From an uncultured Alphaproteobacteria bacterium (GTDB lineage Bacteria > Pseudomonadota > Alphaproteobacteria > Methylaequorales > Methylaequoraceae): a stretch of 44,708 bases of DNA. The notes under the pieces were generated by a model, which saw only the letters and a list, made by a program, of their open reading frames with translations, had not been told where the DNA came from and did no database searches. The position numbers were made by a program, and so were the translations under genes. The stretch is taken from assembly GCA_902523675.1 (NCBI GenBank), contig CABZAL010000008.1, forward strand, positions 1 through 44,708, in the 5' to 3' direction. Below, piece after piece: positions 22,777 to 31,647 of this stretch (position 1 is the stretch's first letter; every line of letters starts with the position of its first letter).

Positions 22777-23751
22777 TTGTTATTGGAAGAAAAGGATTTA
22801 AAGTTGAGAATATTAAATGATTCCACCAATTCTATTAATACTGCTTCTAAATTAATTTTAAATGGTGACGCAGTTGCAGTTATGGCCGAAACTGTCTATG
22901 GTTTAGCAGTCGATGCTTCAAATAAATTAGCTATTAAAAACCTTTATTCTCTAAAAAAAAGACCAAAAAATAATCCCTTAATAATTCATGTTGAATCAAT
23001 AAATATGGCGCTAGAATTTGGAAAAGAAAATAAAGATTTTTTAATTTTAGCTGGCACATTCTGGCCAGGACCACTTACAATTATTTTACCTCAAAAAAAA
23101 AATTCCTCGATCTCAAAAGAAGCAACTGCAGGTTTAAAATCTGTAGCACTTAGAATGCCTAAATCCAAAGTTTTTTTAAGACTAATAAAAAAAGTTGGAA
23201 AACCACTTGCTGCCCCAAGTGCTAATCTTAGTGGATATATTTCAGCAACGGATTCAAAGCATGTGCAAGAATGTTTTAAAAAGAATATAAAGCTAATTCT
23301 TGATTCTGGAAGATGTGAATATGGTCTTGAATCAACAGTTATCAACCTTACAAAAAAACCATACATTATAGAAAGAATGGGAGTAATTAATAAAGAAGAA
23401 ATTTTTAAAAAAACAAAAATTGTAACAATTGAAAAAAATCAAAAAAAAAAGAAAATAGTTTCACCAGGTCAATTATTCAAACATTATGCACCTAAAAAAC
23501 CTCTAAGACTAAATGCTAAATATCCAAAAATTGATGAATCTTTTTTGGCATTTGGTAGTAACTTTGTTGATTCTAAATACTGTTTAAATTTATCAAACAA
23601 ATCTAATCTTAAAGAAGCTGCATATAATTTATTCTATTATTTGAGGAGACTTGATAATTTAGAAAAAAAAAAGATTGCTGTTTCTCCAATTCCAATGAGA
23701 GGTTTGGGTAAAACCATTAATGAAAGGTTAAGGAGGGCTTCCTTCGAATGA
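22777..23751 (+). CDS. tsaC: L-threonylcarbamoyladenylate synthase (Sua5 type)
   Basis: Makes threonylcarbamoyl-AMP for the t6A modification at A37 of ANN-reading tRNAs. It has the long Sua5 form, up to 324 residues. The N-terminal YrdC domain has AVAVMAETVYGLAVDA (about 30-46), LKKRPKNNPLIIHV, FWPGPLTIILPQK, LRMPKSK, AAPSANLSGYISAT and GLESTVINL. The C-terminal Sua5 domain is introduced by the linker SPGQLFKHYAPKKP and ends PMRGLGKTINERLRRASFE. No ATG precedes the YrdC core. The start is a TTG, at 22777, 22783 or 22804, and the third gives the tightest N-terminus. The stop overlaps the next gene by 4 nt (ATGA). Confidence 0.94.
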   Translation: MLLEEKDLKLRILNDSTNSINTASKLILNGDAVAVMAETVYGLAVDASNKLAIKNLYSLKKRPKNNPLIIHVESINMALEFGKENKDFLILAGTFWPGPLTIILPQKKNSSISKEATAGLKSVALRMPKSKVFLRLIKKVGKPLAAPSANLSGYISATDSKHVQECFKKNIKLILDSGRCEYGLESTVINLTKKPYIIERMGVINKEEIFKKTKIVTIEKNQKKKKIVSPGQLFKHYAPKKPLRLNAKYPKIDESFLAFGSNFVDSKYCLNLSNKSNLKEAAYNLFYYLRRLDNLEKKKIAVSPIPMRGLGKTINERLRRASFE

Positions 23752-25157
23752 ACATAAAAAGTAAGCCAAATTTTAATAAAATTACTAACCAATTAACAAC
23801 AAAAGAGTATACTTTTGATAAAAAAATAATACATCAATATTGTGAAGATTGGCGTAAAAAATATTTCGGTGATTCTGAATTAATACTTTTTCCTAAAAAT
23901 GTTAAAAGTTTATCAAATATTGTTAAAGAATGTGCAAATCAAAAAATTTCAATTGTACCTCAAGGAGGAAATACAAGTCTGGTAGGTGGATCGGTTCCCA
24001 GAAATGGAAAGTCTGATATAATTATTAATCTAAAAAACTTAAACAAGATTAGATATTTAGATAAATTTGGATTTTCTATTTTATTAGAAAGTGGGTGTAT
24101 TCTTGAAGATATTCAGAATCTTGTTTCGAGGGAAAACCTAACTTTCCCCATTTCAATGGGCTCTAGAGGAAGTTGTCAAATAGGTGGAAATATTGCAACC
24201 AACGCTGGAGGATTAAATGTTATAAAATATGGATTGTTGAGATCTAATATAATTGGCATTGAAGCAGTAATGAGCGATGGCGGTATTTACTCAGATTTAA
24301 AAAATATAAAAAAAAATAATACAGGCTATGATCTGAAACAACTTCTAATTGGCTCTGAAGGAACATTGGGAATTATTACCGCGGCGAATATCAAATTATT
24401 TCCAAGTTACAAAGACAAAAATGTAATTTTTGCAAGCTGCAATAAATTTAAAAATATTCTTGATCTTTATTTCTTTGTACAAAATAGTTTTTCTGATCTC
24501 TTAACTAGCTTTGAGATAATCAATAATGACGCTATGGAGCTAGTAAAAAAACATAATAATGATCTTACTAAATATCCTGAAAGAGGAAAATATTATGCAT
24601 TAATTGAAATTTCTAATTTTTTAGGAATTGATTCTTTTAAGGACTTTATAATTGATAAATTTTTTAATTTAAAGATCACAGATGTTTCACTAATTTTTTC
24701 AAAATCTGAAAAAGAAAATCAAAATCTGTGGAAATTTAGAGAACTTATTCCACCATCAGAAACTTTCGAAAAACTCTGCATACAACATGATATATCTTTA
24801 CCCCTTGATAAAATGGAGAATTTTATTAATACAACAACAAGTGAAATACAAAGTTTAATCGATAATATAAATTTAATTAACTTTGGTCATATAGGAGATA
24901 ATAATCTACACTTTAATATTCTAAGTGGAGAAAATACTGACTTAGAAAAATTAAAGCAAAGAAAGAAATTGATTACTGATATTATATACAATAATACACA
25001 TCGATTTGGTGGTAGTTTTAGCGCTGAACATGGTATCGGACAATTAAAAAAGAAAGAAATGATAAAATATAAAACCAAAGAAGAGATTAAACTAATGAGA
25101 GAGATTAAAAAATCATTTGATCCATTAAATATTTTTAATCCAGGTAAAATATTTTAA
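23748..25157 (+). CDS. FAD-linked 2-hydroxyacid dehydrogenase (D-2-hydroxyglutarate/D-lactate type)
   Basis: A 469-residue flavoprotein of the GlcD / D-2-hydroxyglutarate dehydrogenase family. The PCMH-type FAD-binding domain shows IVPQGGNTSLVGGSVP, GSRGSCQIGGNIATNAGG, LRSNIIGIEAVMSDG and NNTGYDLKQLLIGSEGTLGIIT. The C-terminal catalytic domain has RELIPPSE, then NFGHIGDNNLHFN with the metal-binding His residues, and the closing FSAEHGIGQLKKKEM. It oxidises a D-2-hydroxyacid and passes electrons to a quinone or flavoprotein carrier. Which acid is used is not decidable here, though the stand-alone single-subunit form with this C-terminus favours D-2-hydroxyglutarate. Translationally coupled to tsaC; converges with the GT2 gene with a 4-nt overlap. 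Confidence 0.88.
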   Translation: MNIKSKPNFNKITNQLTTKEYTFDKKIIHQYCEDWRKKYFGDSELILFPKNVKSLSNIVKECANQKISIVPQGGNTSLVGGSVPRNGKSDIIINLKNLNKIRYLDKFGFSILLESGCILEDIQNLVSRENLTFPISMGSRGSCQIGGNIATNAGGLNVIKYGLLRSNIIGIEAVMSDGGIYSDLKNIKKNNTGYDLKQLLIGSEGTLGIITAANIKLFPSYKDKNVIFASCNKFKNILDLYFFVQNSFSDLLTSFEIINNDAMELVKKHNNDLTKYPERGKYYALIEISNFLGIDSFKDFIIDKFFNLKITDVSLIFSKSEKENQNLWKFRELIPPSETFEKLCIQHDISLPLDKMENFINTTTSEIQSLIDNINLINFGHIGDNNLHFNILSGENTDLEKLKQRKKLITDIIYNNTHRFGGSFSAEHGIGQLKKKEMIKYKTKEEIKLMREIKKSFDPLNIFNPGKIF

Positions 25158-26062
25158 TTCAAATAATCTTCATAAACAGTATTTGCTTCTTCACAAAGTT
25201 TTTCTATATCATTTGAAAAATAAAAAAAACCTTTAATATATAGTTTTAAATATTTAAAATATAAGTTTTTTGGCATATGTCTTTTTGCAAATCTCCAAGA
25301 TCTTCCAGTTAATCTTCTGAGAGCAAATTTCTTGTATTTTTTTTGAAGAGTTTTGTTATCTTTTATAAAAAATTCTAACGCTTTTGAAACTCTATATATT
25401 TGATTTACTTTTTTTTCTGAAATCTGCCCAGGAGCAGTTTGAGGTAAGATTGCAATATATTCATTTAACTTTGCAAAACCATCATATTTTGCTAATTTCA
25501 AAGTCAGTGAATATTCTTGACTATGTTTGATTCTCTCATCACATCCTCCTACATTTTTGCACAATTTAGTTCTAACTAAAAACTGAGATGGATTAAACAT
25601 TGAATTAGTCATTGCCTTTTTCAAAGGATCCTCAATAATTTTGTAAGAATTTGTATTTATTTTTAAATCAAGTTTAACCTTATCCAAATTACTAACTTTT
25701 CTTTGCAAACCAAAAACCAAATTAATGTTATTATTATTTTCAATAATTTGAATTAAGGAATCTGTTGCATTGAAAACAATGAGGTCATCTGCATCTAAAA
25801 ACTTTATATATTTATATTTTGCCAATTTAATACCTACATTTGTTGCAGCTGCAGATCCTTTATTATTTTGAGAGATTACAAATGAATTACTCATTTTTTT
25901 GATTTTTGAATTTATAATTTCCAGAGATTTATCTGTGGAACCATCATTTATAAAAATAAATTCTCTTTTAAAAGTTCCAATTTGGTTAAACAAAGAATTA
26001 AGAACTGCATTCAAATATTTTTCTTTGTTATAAACCGGAATAATAAAAGATACAGACGACAT
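25154..26062 (-). CDS. Family 2 glycosyltransferase
   Basis: A 302-residue GT-A fold glycosyltransferase. It begins SVSFIIPVYNKEKYLNAVLNSL with the nucleotide-binding strand, then REFIFINDGSTDKSLEII. The metal-binding DXD equivalent is KFLDADD (about residues 89-95). The C-terminal part has the SQEYSLTLKLAK helix and a basic, helical tail (RRLTGRSWRFAKRHMPKN) likely to contact the membrane. No strong transmembrane segment. The acceptor is unknown; surface polysaccharide is likely. It starts 2 nt after the lipoprotein stop and may be in one transcript with tRNA-Phe and that gene. Confidence 0.88.
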   Translation of the reverse strand: MSSVSFIIPVYNKEKYLNAVLNSLFNQIGTFKREFIFINDGSTDKSLEIINSKIKKMSNSFVISQNNKGSAAATNVGIKLAKYKYIKFLDADDLIVFNATDSLIQIIENNNNINLVFGLQRKVSNLDKVKLDLKINTNSYKIIEDPLKKAMTNSMFNPSQFLVRTKLCKNVGGCDERIKHSQEYSLTLKLAKYDGFAKLNEYIAILPQTAPGQISEKKVNQIYRVSKALEFFIKDNKTLQKKYKKFALRRLTGRSWRFAKRHMPKNLYFKYLKLYIKGFFYFSNDIEKLCEEANTVYEDYLN

Positions 26063-26064
26063 TT

Positions 26065-26730
26065 TTATTTATTAATACTAATGAGTTCCCTTGTGTATTC
26101 TTGAGTTCCAAAAACTAACGAGTCTGTTGATTCTATTCTTGTTTCTTTAACTATTCCAATATTAGGGCATATCCACTCATCAGAAATGATTGTAACTTTA
26201 TTTGGACTGGCTCTCGTATCAGCAATAAATTCTGTTGAACCATTACCCTTCACATGAACACACTCACTAAAATTTCCTGCTTTAACTTTAACACTTGCAT
26301 TGTAAGATACAATTTTAAAATTCATATCAAATATAGTGTTAGGTTTAAAACCTCTTAAAGGAGGTTGAAAACCTTTTGTGAAAAAAAGTTGATTCTTATT
26401 TTTCCAGTTTGTTATTTTGAAATCAACCGATGGGTTAATAATTTTTTTAACTGGCTCTAGAAAACCTTCACTATCGTTCAAAAATGCTGCTATTCTTGAT
26501 AATGAATCATCTTGTTTATTTTTAAAAAATGTAAGTATATCACCATTTGAATAAAGTTTAGAGAATGTTGTTCCTTTTCCGCCTATTACAGTTTTGATAT
26601 TTGTTACAGATAATCGCATTTCATCTTTAGAATTCGTGTAATCGGAAGTTATAGATATTTTATAGTTCCATTGTTTTCCTTGAGTATCAGGATAATAATT
26701 ATCCTCACCACTACAAGAAAACAAAAACAT
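26065..26730 (-). CDS. Putative lipoprotein next to tRNA-Phe
   Basis: About 221 residues if started at the ATG at 26730 (MFLFSCSGEDNYYPD). The lipobox-like LFSC is then unusually close to the N-terminus. An in-frame TTG at 26751, inside the tRNA-Phe acceptor stem, would give MGTFILIMFLFSCSG, a more normal short lipoprotein signal. A longer frame through the tRNA to 26838 is not believable. The mature part is rich in beta-strand pattern (YKISITSDYTN, MRLSVTNIKT, FSECVHVKGNGSTEF, SDEWICPNIGIVKETRIES). Phrases like GIVKETR resemble DUF-type exported proteins that report on hydrolysed substrates; I cannot name the family. Confidence 0.6.
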   Translation of the reverse strand: MFLFSCSGEDNYYPDTQGKQWNYKISITSDYTNSKDEMRLSVTNIKTVIGGKGTTFSKLYSNGDILTFFKNKQDDSLSRIAAFLNDSEGFLEPVKKIINPSVDFKITNWKNKNQLFFTKGFQPPLRGFKPNTIFDMNFKIVSYNASVKVKAGNFSECVHVKGNGSTEFIADTRASPNKVTIISDEWICPNIGIVKETRIESTDSLVFGTQEYTRELISINK

Positions 26731-26744
26731 AATAAGTATAAAGG

Positions 26745-26817
26745 TGCCCAAGGGAGGAATTGAACCACCGACACAGCGATTTTCAGTCGCTTGCTCTACC
26801 AACTGAGCTACTTGGGC
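26745..26817 (-). tRNA. tRNA-Phe (GAA)
   Basis: A 73-nt cloverleaf on the minus strand: 7-bp acceptor GCCCAAG/CTTGGGC, D-stem GCTC/GAGC, anticodon stem AGCGA/TCGCT around loop CTGAAAA (anticodon GAA), T-loop TTCAATT, discriminator A. CCA is not encoded. The T-stem GGTGG/CCTCC has a central T-T mismatch, which is unusual but tolerable. The lipoprotein gene starts 14 nt downstream or even inside the acceptor stem. Confidence 0.95.
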
Positions 26818-26887
26818 AAAAATATTAAATATGCTCATAGTCTTTTACATATATAAACGCATAAAGGCAAATATTCTTATTTTCTTA

Positions 26888-27475
26888 CTAACTTTTTTTC
26901 CAGCCTAAACCTAACAACATATTATTTAATTCAAATATAGATAATCCTACAACATTATAAAAGGACCCTTTAATCTTTTTTACCAATAAAGATCCTTTAC
27001 CTTGGATTGCGTATCCTCCTGCCTTACCAACTCCTTCAAACAAAAGTTCATTGTCACTAAAATCATAAGTACATAATTTTTTAAAAAAAACTTCTGTGAT
27101 GACAACTCTCTTTAATATTTTATTATTTGGGGAAATTATACATATGCTTCCATAAACATAATGTTTTTTACCCGATAATTTTTTTAAATATTTTAAAACT
27201 TCGTTTTTATTTTTAGCTTTTTCGTAAATAAATCCAGATCTATAAACAATAGTATCTGCTGCTATAATATATTTATTCTCAACTTTGTAATGCTCTTGCA
27301 CAAATTTAGCTTTTCTATAAGCTAGATCTTTTGCTTTAATTTTTATCTTGGATATTTTACTTTTTTCATCAATTTCTGGCTTTATGACTTTTTCTGGTTT
27401 TATTCCAATTTTCTCTAAAAGTTCTAATCTTCTTTGAGACGAAGATGCTAAAATTATTTCTGAAGCAATATTCAA
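26888..27475 (-). CDS. maf: Maf family nucleotide pyrophosphatase
   Basis: A 195-residue Maf/YhdE-type protein that hydrolyses non-canonical or canonical nucleoside triphosphates (dTTP/UTP or m7GTP type). The N-terminal substrate motif is ILASSSQRRLELL (residues 8-20), followed by KPEIDEKSKISKIKIKAKDLAYRKA. The catalytic aspartate lies in YIIAADTIVY (about residues 68-77). YAIQGKGSLLVKKIKGSFYNVVGL is the usual C-terminal signature. The length is normal. It lies 4 nt downstream of infA, the same order as in many alphaproteobacteria, and is presumably in the murA-hisG-hisD-infA-maf transcript. It acts in the cytoplasm. Confidence 0.93.
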   Translation of the reverse strand: MNIASEIILASSSQRRLELLEKIGIKPEKVIKPEIDEKSKISKIKIKAKDLAYRKAKFVQEHYKVENKYIIAADTIVYRSGFIYEKAKNKNEVLKYLKKLSGKKHYVYGSICIISPNNKILKRVVITEVFFKKLCTYDFSDNELLFEGVGKAGGYAIQGKGSLLVKKIKGSFYNVVGLSIFELNNMLLGLGWKKS

Positions 27476-27479
27476 TAAT

Positions 27480-27698
27480 CTATTTGAATCTGAAGGTAAT
27501 TCTGCCTTTCGTAAGGTCGTAAGGTGTCATCTCTACCGTAACTCTATCTCCAGCTAGAACTCTTATTCTAAATTTTCTCATTTTACCAGCAGTATGCGCT
27601 ATTATTTCATGATCGTTGTCTAAAAGAACTCTAAACATTGCATTAGGCAACAACTCTTTGACGGTACCGTTAAATTCCATTACTTCTTCTTTAGCCAT
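27480..27698 (-). CDS. infA: Translation initiation factor IF-1
   Basis: A 72-residue OB-fold protein of exactly the usual length. It opens [24 protein letters not shown] and contains [44 protein letters not shown], matching IF-1 end to end. It binds the 30S A site with IF-2 and IF-3 during initiation. AAGGAT precedes the ATG by about 6 nt. It sits between hisD (58 nt upstream) and maf (4 nt downstream). Confidence 0.98.
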   Translation of the reverse strand: MAKEEVMEFNGTVKELLPNAMFRVLLDNDHEIIAHTAGKMRKFRIRVLAGDRVTVEMTPYDLTKGRITFRFK

Positions 27699-27755
27699 AC
27701 ATCATCCTTAGTATATGGAATAACGCTTTTTTAAAATAAATCAACAAATTTTTGT

Positions 27756-29054
27756 TTATTTATTTTGTATTCTAGTACTAATTGAAAGGGCATGCGCTCC
27801 AAGCCCTTCCTCTTCAGCGAGAACAATCGCGTCTGGTCCTATTTTTTTTAAGCTTTTTAAATCGCATCTTACTACTGAAGTTCTTTTCATAAAATCTAAT
27901 ACATTTAAACCAGAAGAGAATTTTGAAGTTCTATCTGTCGGTAAAACGTGATTTGGTCCTGCTATATAATCTCCAACAGCCTCGGGAGTATATTTTCCCA
28001 AAAAAATTGCGCCTGCGTTATTAATTTTTTTTAACATTTCATTAGCGTTTGCGATTGTTAACTCTAAGTGCTCTGGTGCAATTAAATTAATTAAGTGAAT
28101 ACATTCCTCTCTATTTTGTACAACAATAATCTTTCCAAAATCATTCCAGCTTTTTTTTGCAATTTCTACCCTAGATAATTTTTTTAGTTCAATATTTATC
28201 TCAGTATTAACTTTTTCTGCGAAAGTCTTGCTTGGTGTAATCAATATTGATTGTGCTAATTTATCGTGTTCTGCCTGTGATAACAAATCAATTGCTATGT
28301 GTTTTGGGTTATTTCTTTCGTCTGCAACTACGAGAATTTCTGAAGGACCAGCTATCATATCAATACCAACCGTTCCAAATACATTTTTTTTGGCAAAAGC
28401 AACATAAGCGTTTCCTGGTCCACAAATCTTATCCACTTTTTTGATTGATTTCGTTCCAAATGCCAATGCACCGATTGCTTGAGCTCCTCCAATTTTATAT
28501 ATCTCATTAATTCCCAAAACTTTCGCTACGGCAAGGATTGTGGGATTCATCTTACCCTTTTGAGTGGGAACTACCATAACAATTCTTTTTACACCTGCAA
28601 CAATTGCAGGAATTGCATTCATCAGCACTGACGATGGATAAGAGGCAGTTCCTCCAGGAACATATAAGCCTACTGAGTTAATTGGATTCCACTTTGAACC
28701 TAATAAAACACCTTGTTTGTCTTTATAAAAATCATCTTTAGGAAATTGTCTTTTGTGATAATTTTTTATTCTTTCATATGCTTTTCTTATTGCATTTACT
28801 AGTTTTTTGTTGGTTATCTTTGATGCTTTATTGATTTCATCACTCGTAACCTTCAGCTGATCAAATGAATTAACGTTAAAATTATCAAATTTCTTTGTAA
28901 GTCTTATGACTGCCTTATCTGAATTTATTTTTACATCGTGTAAGATTTTTTGAACAACCTTCTCAATTTCAATATTATCGAATTTTCTTTTTATTAAAAC
29001 TTTTTGAAGTTCGAAATCAAAATTTTTGCTTTTTGTTTCTAAAATTTTATTCAT
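27756..29054 (-). CDS. hisD: Histidinol dehydrogenase
   Basis: Zinc- and NAD-dependent enzyme catalysing the last two steps of histidine synthesis, histidinol to histidine. At 432 residues it is full length. Motifs include GLYVPGGTASYPSSVLMNAIPA, GGAQAIGALAFGT, DKICGPGNAYVAFAKK, GIDMIAGPSEILVVAD, LLSQAEHDKLAQSILIT and APEHLEL, then GDYIAGPNHVLPT. The catalytic Glu-His pair near APEHLEL and the zinc ligands (Gln/His in SQAEHD, Asp in YIAGPN region) are present. The start overlaps the hisG stop by 8 nt. The other his genes are not in the window. Confidence 0.97.
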   Translation of the reverse strand: MNKILETKSKNFDFELQKVLIKRKFDNIEIEKVVQKILHDVKINSDKAVIRLTKKFDNFNVNSFDQLKVTSDEINKASKITNKKLVNAIRKAYERIKNYHKRQFPKDDFYKDKQGVLLGSKWNPINSVGLYVPGGTASYPSSVLMNAIPAIVAGVKRIVMVVPTQKGKMNPTILAVAKVLGINEIYKIGGAQAIGALAFGTKSIKKVDKICGPGNAYVAFAKKNVFGTVGIDMIAGPSEILVVADERNNPKHIAIDLLSQAEHDKLAQSILITPSKTFAEKVNTEINIELKKLSRVEIAKKSWNDFGKIIVVQNREECIHLINLIAPEHLELTIANANEMLKKINNAGAIFLGKYTPEAVGDYIAGPNHVLPTDRTSKFSSGLNVLDFMKRTSVVRCDLKSLKKIGPDAIVLAEEEGLGAHALSISTRIQNK

Positions 29055-29694
29055 TTATTGCTCTTTCAAATCTATTGACCCAATTAGTTATATCCGAATT
29101 CATTATTTTGTAAGCAATCTTATTCACTATAAGTCTACTAGTTATATTAAATAAAACTTCTGTTTCAACCAGATTATTTTCTTTTAGGGTATTACCTGTT
29201 GAAACTAAATCAACAATTGTTGAGCAAATACCCAATTTAGGTGCTAATTCTATGGCTCCATTAAGTTTTATGCATTCAGCTCTAATTCCCTTTTCTGCGA
29301 AGTGATTGATAACAGTTTCTTTATACTTGGTTGCAACTAGTATATGGCCTTTTTGTTCATCTGTTTGATTTATTTCATCTTTTGTCTTTGCCACTGACAA
29401 TCTACATTTTCCAATTTTTAAATCCAAAATCGAGTAAATTTCGTTATATTGAAATTCTTGTAAGATATCATTTCCTGCAACCCCTATTTGAGCAGCTCCA
29501 AAAGCGACAAAGGTAGCAACATCAAAAGATCTTACTCTAATGATTTCAAAATTTTTATAATTTGTTTTAAAATAAAGTTTTCTTGTGTTTGAATCAAAAA
29601 AATCGTTTTCAATTTTTATATCCATTTTTTCTAGTAAAGGGATGAGATCGTTTGAGATTCTACCTTTTGGTACAGCTAAAACTATTTTTTTCAT
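29047..29694 (-). CDS. hisG: ATP phosphoribosyltransferase, short form
   Basis: First enzyme of histidine biosynthesis, joining ATP and PRPP. The protein is 215 residues, the short HisG(S) form, lacking the C-terminal regulatory domain of the ~300-residue form. Motifs: IVLAVPKGRISNDLIPLLEK, DVATFVAFGAAQIGVAGNDIL, GKCRLSVAKTKDE and the PRPP loop GAIELAPKLGICSTIVDLVSTGNTLKENN. Short HisG normally needs the HisRS-like partner HisZ for activity; no hisZ is in the window. The gene lies between murA and hisD, with 7 nt to murA and an 8-nt overlap with hisD. Confidence 0.96.
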   Translation of the reverse strand: MKKIVLAVPKGRISNDLIPLLEKMDIKIENDFFDSNTRKLYFKTNYKNFEIIRVRSFDVATFVAFGAAQIGVAGNDILQEFQYNEIYSILDLKIGKCRLSVAKTKDEINQTDEQKGHILVATKYKETVINHFAEKGIRAECIKLNGAIELAPKLGICSTIVDLVSTGNTLKENNLVETEVLFNITSRLIVNKIAYKIMNSDITNWVNRFERAINE

Positions 29695-29701
29695 ATTTTT
29701 A

Positions 29702-30967
29702 TCATCCTTTAATTCTTTTTATATTTGCATTACATTTCGAAAGTTTTTTCTCAATTTTTTCGTAACCTCTGTCCAAGTGATAGACCCTATTAATAGTTGT
29801 TTTCCCCTCTGCCATCAAGCCTGCTATTATTAAACTTGATGAGGCTCTTAGATCAGTTGCCATTAGCTGAGCTCCAAAAATTTTTTTTTTTCCTTTTATT
29901 ATAACTCTTGACCCTTCAATTAAAATATTTGCACCCATTCTTCTTAGTTCTGCAACATGCATAAATCGATTTTCAAAAATACTTTCTTCAATTATGGAGG
30001 TTCCTTTCGCCTTTGTCATTACTGCTGATAATTGAGCTTGTAAGTCTGTTGGAAATCCTGGAAAGGGTGAGGTTTTGATATTGGCGCTTTCAAAAATTTT
30101 TTTACTAAATTTTACAAAAATCGAAGTATTATTCTTCTTTACCAAATCTAAATCTTTAAATTGTGCAAATGTATCTATTAAATTGTGAATAACTTCATTA
30201 TTTAAATTTACCAATTCAATACTTCCAGAACAACCCAAAACCGCAAGTAGATATGTTCCAGCCTCAATTCTATCTGGCATTATTTTATAATTACACCCCT
30301 TCAATTTTTTTACACCACTTATAATAATCTTTGAAGTTCCAAGGCCTCTTACTTTTGCACCCATTAGTTTTAGACATCTGCCAAGATCAATTATTTCTGG
30401 TTCTTGAGCAGCATTAATAATAATTGTTTTACCATCAGCTAACGTAGCAGCCATCAATAAATTTTCTGTTGCACCAACTGACTTAAAAGGTAAAAAGATC
30501 TCTGCTCCTTTTAGATTTTTTTTTACTTTTCCAATCACATACCCGTCTTTAATTTCAAAATTAGCTCCCATTTTTTCAAGACCTTTTAAATGGATATCAA
30601 TAGGTCTTGCTCCAATTGCACATCCTCCTGGCAACGAAACTTTTGCTTCACCATATCTAGAAAGTAAAGGTCCTAATACCAAAAAGGAAGCTCTCATCTT
30701 TCTAACTAGTTCATAAGATGCAAAGTTACTTTTAGGTTTCTGAGATTTTATGGTAACTTTTTCTGATTTTTTACAAATAATTGAATTTAGAGATTTTAAC
30801 AATTTAAGCATCGAGTTTATATCTGATAAATTAGGTATATTAGATAATTCTAGTATATTATTTGTTAACAATGATGCTGCCATAATTGGAAGTGCGGCAT
30901 TTTTTGCTCCACTTATAGAAATTGTCCCGACAAGAGGTTTGCCTCCAAAAATTTCAATTTTGTCCAT
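29702..30967 (-). CDS. murA: UDP-GlcNAc 1-carboxyvinyltransferase
   Basis: Transfers enolpyruvate from PEP to UDP-GlcNAc, the first committed step of peptidoglycan synthesis. About 421 residues. It opens MDKIEIFGGKPLVGTISISGAKNAALPIMAASLL, with the Lys-Asn pair for substrate. The catalytic Cys loop is SLPGGCAIGARPIDIHL (Cys near residue 116), the form sensitive to fosfomycin. It also has SVGATENLLMAATLA and FPGFPTDLQAQLSAVM, then RADLRASSSLIIAGLMAEG near the end. A GTG at 30970 precedes the ATG; I prefer the ATG at 30967, directly after the dcd stop. It uses the product of the glmS/glmU genes nearby. Confidence 0.97.
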   Translation of the reverse strand: MDKIEIFGGKPLVGTISISGAKNAALPIMAASLLTNNILELSNIPNLSDINSMLKLLKSLNSIICKKSEKVTIKSQKPKSNFASYELVRKMRASFLVLGPLLSRYGEAKVSLPGGCAIGARPIDIHLKGLEKMGANFEIKDGYVIGKVKKNLKGAEIFLPFKSVGATENLLMAATLADGKTIIINAAQEPEIIDLGRCLKLMGAKVRGLGTSKIIISGVKKLKGCNYKIMPDRIEAGTYLLAVLGCSGSIELVNLNNEVIHNLIDTFAQFKDLDLVKKNNTSIFVKFSKKIFESANIKTSPFPGFPTDLQAQLSAVMTKAKGTSIIEESIFENRFMHVAELRRMGANILIEGSRVIIKGKKKIFGAQLMATDLRASSSLIIAGLMAEGKTTINRVYHLDRGYEKIEKKLSKCNANIKRIKG

Positions 30968-30969
30968 CA

Positions 30970-31524
30970 CTAAAGTTTAGGTAAAGTTACTCCGATTTGA
31001 TGCATATATTTTCCTTTTCGTTCAGAATAAGACATTTCACATTGCTCCTTTCCTTCAAAAAAAAGAAATTGTGCGGCACCCTCATTAGCATATATTTTTG
31101 CTGGTAGTGGTGTAGTATTTGAGAATTCAAGGGTAACATGACCTTCCCAACCTGGCTCTAATGGTGTAACATTTACTATTATCCCGCAGCGAGCATATGT
31201 TGATTTACCTACACAAATAACTAAAACATTCTTTGGAATTTTAAAATATTCTACAGTTCGTGCTAAAACAAAACTGTTTGGAGGAATAATGCAATGATCG
31301 GCTTCTCTATCAACAAAACTTTCATTCATAAAGTTTTTGGGATCAACTGTTACCGAATCTACATTTGTAAAAATCTTGAACTTATTAGATACTCTTGCAT
31401 CATAACCATAAGAAGATAATCCATAAGATAAAACACCTTTATTATTTAAAGTTTTTTCAAAAGGAGTTATCATATTATTTTTTAAGGATTGCTCTTTAAT
31501 CCATTTATCAGGCATTATACTCAT
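30970..31524 (-). CDS. dcd: dCTP deaminase
   Basis: Deaminates dCTP to dUTP, feeding dTMP synthesis. 184 residues, homotrimeric family. N-terminal MPDKWIKEQ, then [16 protein letters not shown] and [56 protein letters not shown]. The catalytic Ser/Arg (KSTYAR) and Glu ([11 protein letters not shown]) are in place, and GAAQFLFF closes the site. The ATG at 31524 overlaps the TGA of an upstream 34-codon basic ORF (ATGA), which supports this start over the internal Met4. Confidence 0.96.
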   Translation of the reverse strand: MSIMPDKWIKEQSLKNNMITPFEKTLNNKGVLSYGLSSYGYDARVSNKFKIFTNVDSVTVDPKNFMNESFVDREADHCIIPPNSFVLARTVEYFKIPKNVLVICVGKSTYARCGIIVNVTPLEPGWEGHVTLEFSNTTPLPAKIYANEGAAQFLFFEGKEQCEMSYSERKGKYMHQIGVTLPKL

Positions 31525-31625
31525 TTAATATTAACTCTTTTTCTTTTTTTTAAGTTTTCTCTTAAAGCATTAGACCTATCAAAATCCTTTTGTAATTTTG
31601 ATTGTCTCTTTTTTTTATTCTTCAT
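31521..31625 (-). CDS. Small basic protein (34 aa) coupled to dcd
   Basis: An ATG at 31625 starts a 34-codon frame: [19 protein letters not shown], then [15 protein letters not shown]. Its TGA overlaps the dcd ATG in an ATGA junction, as expected of a real gene coupled to the next. The ALRxNLxxRK core resembles a tiny, basic, probably RNA- or DNA-binding protein that I recall as widespread but uncharacterised in alphaproteobacteria; I could not check this. There is a 22-nt gap to the MazG-type gene. Confidence 0.55.
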   Translation of the reverse strand: MKNKKKRQSKLQKDFDRSNALRENLKKRKRVNIK

Positions 31626-31647
31626 AACATTTTATAATAATTAAACA

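Noticed and set aside
26731-26838. 36-residue extension of the lipoprotein through tRNA-Phe
   Set aside because: The peptide (QVAQLVEQATENRC...) is simply the translated tRNA gene, a well-known annotation artefact.
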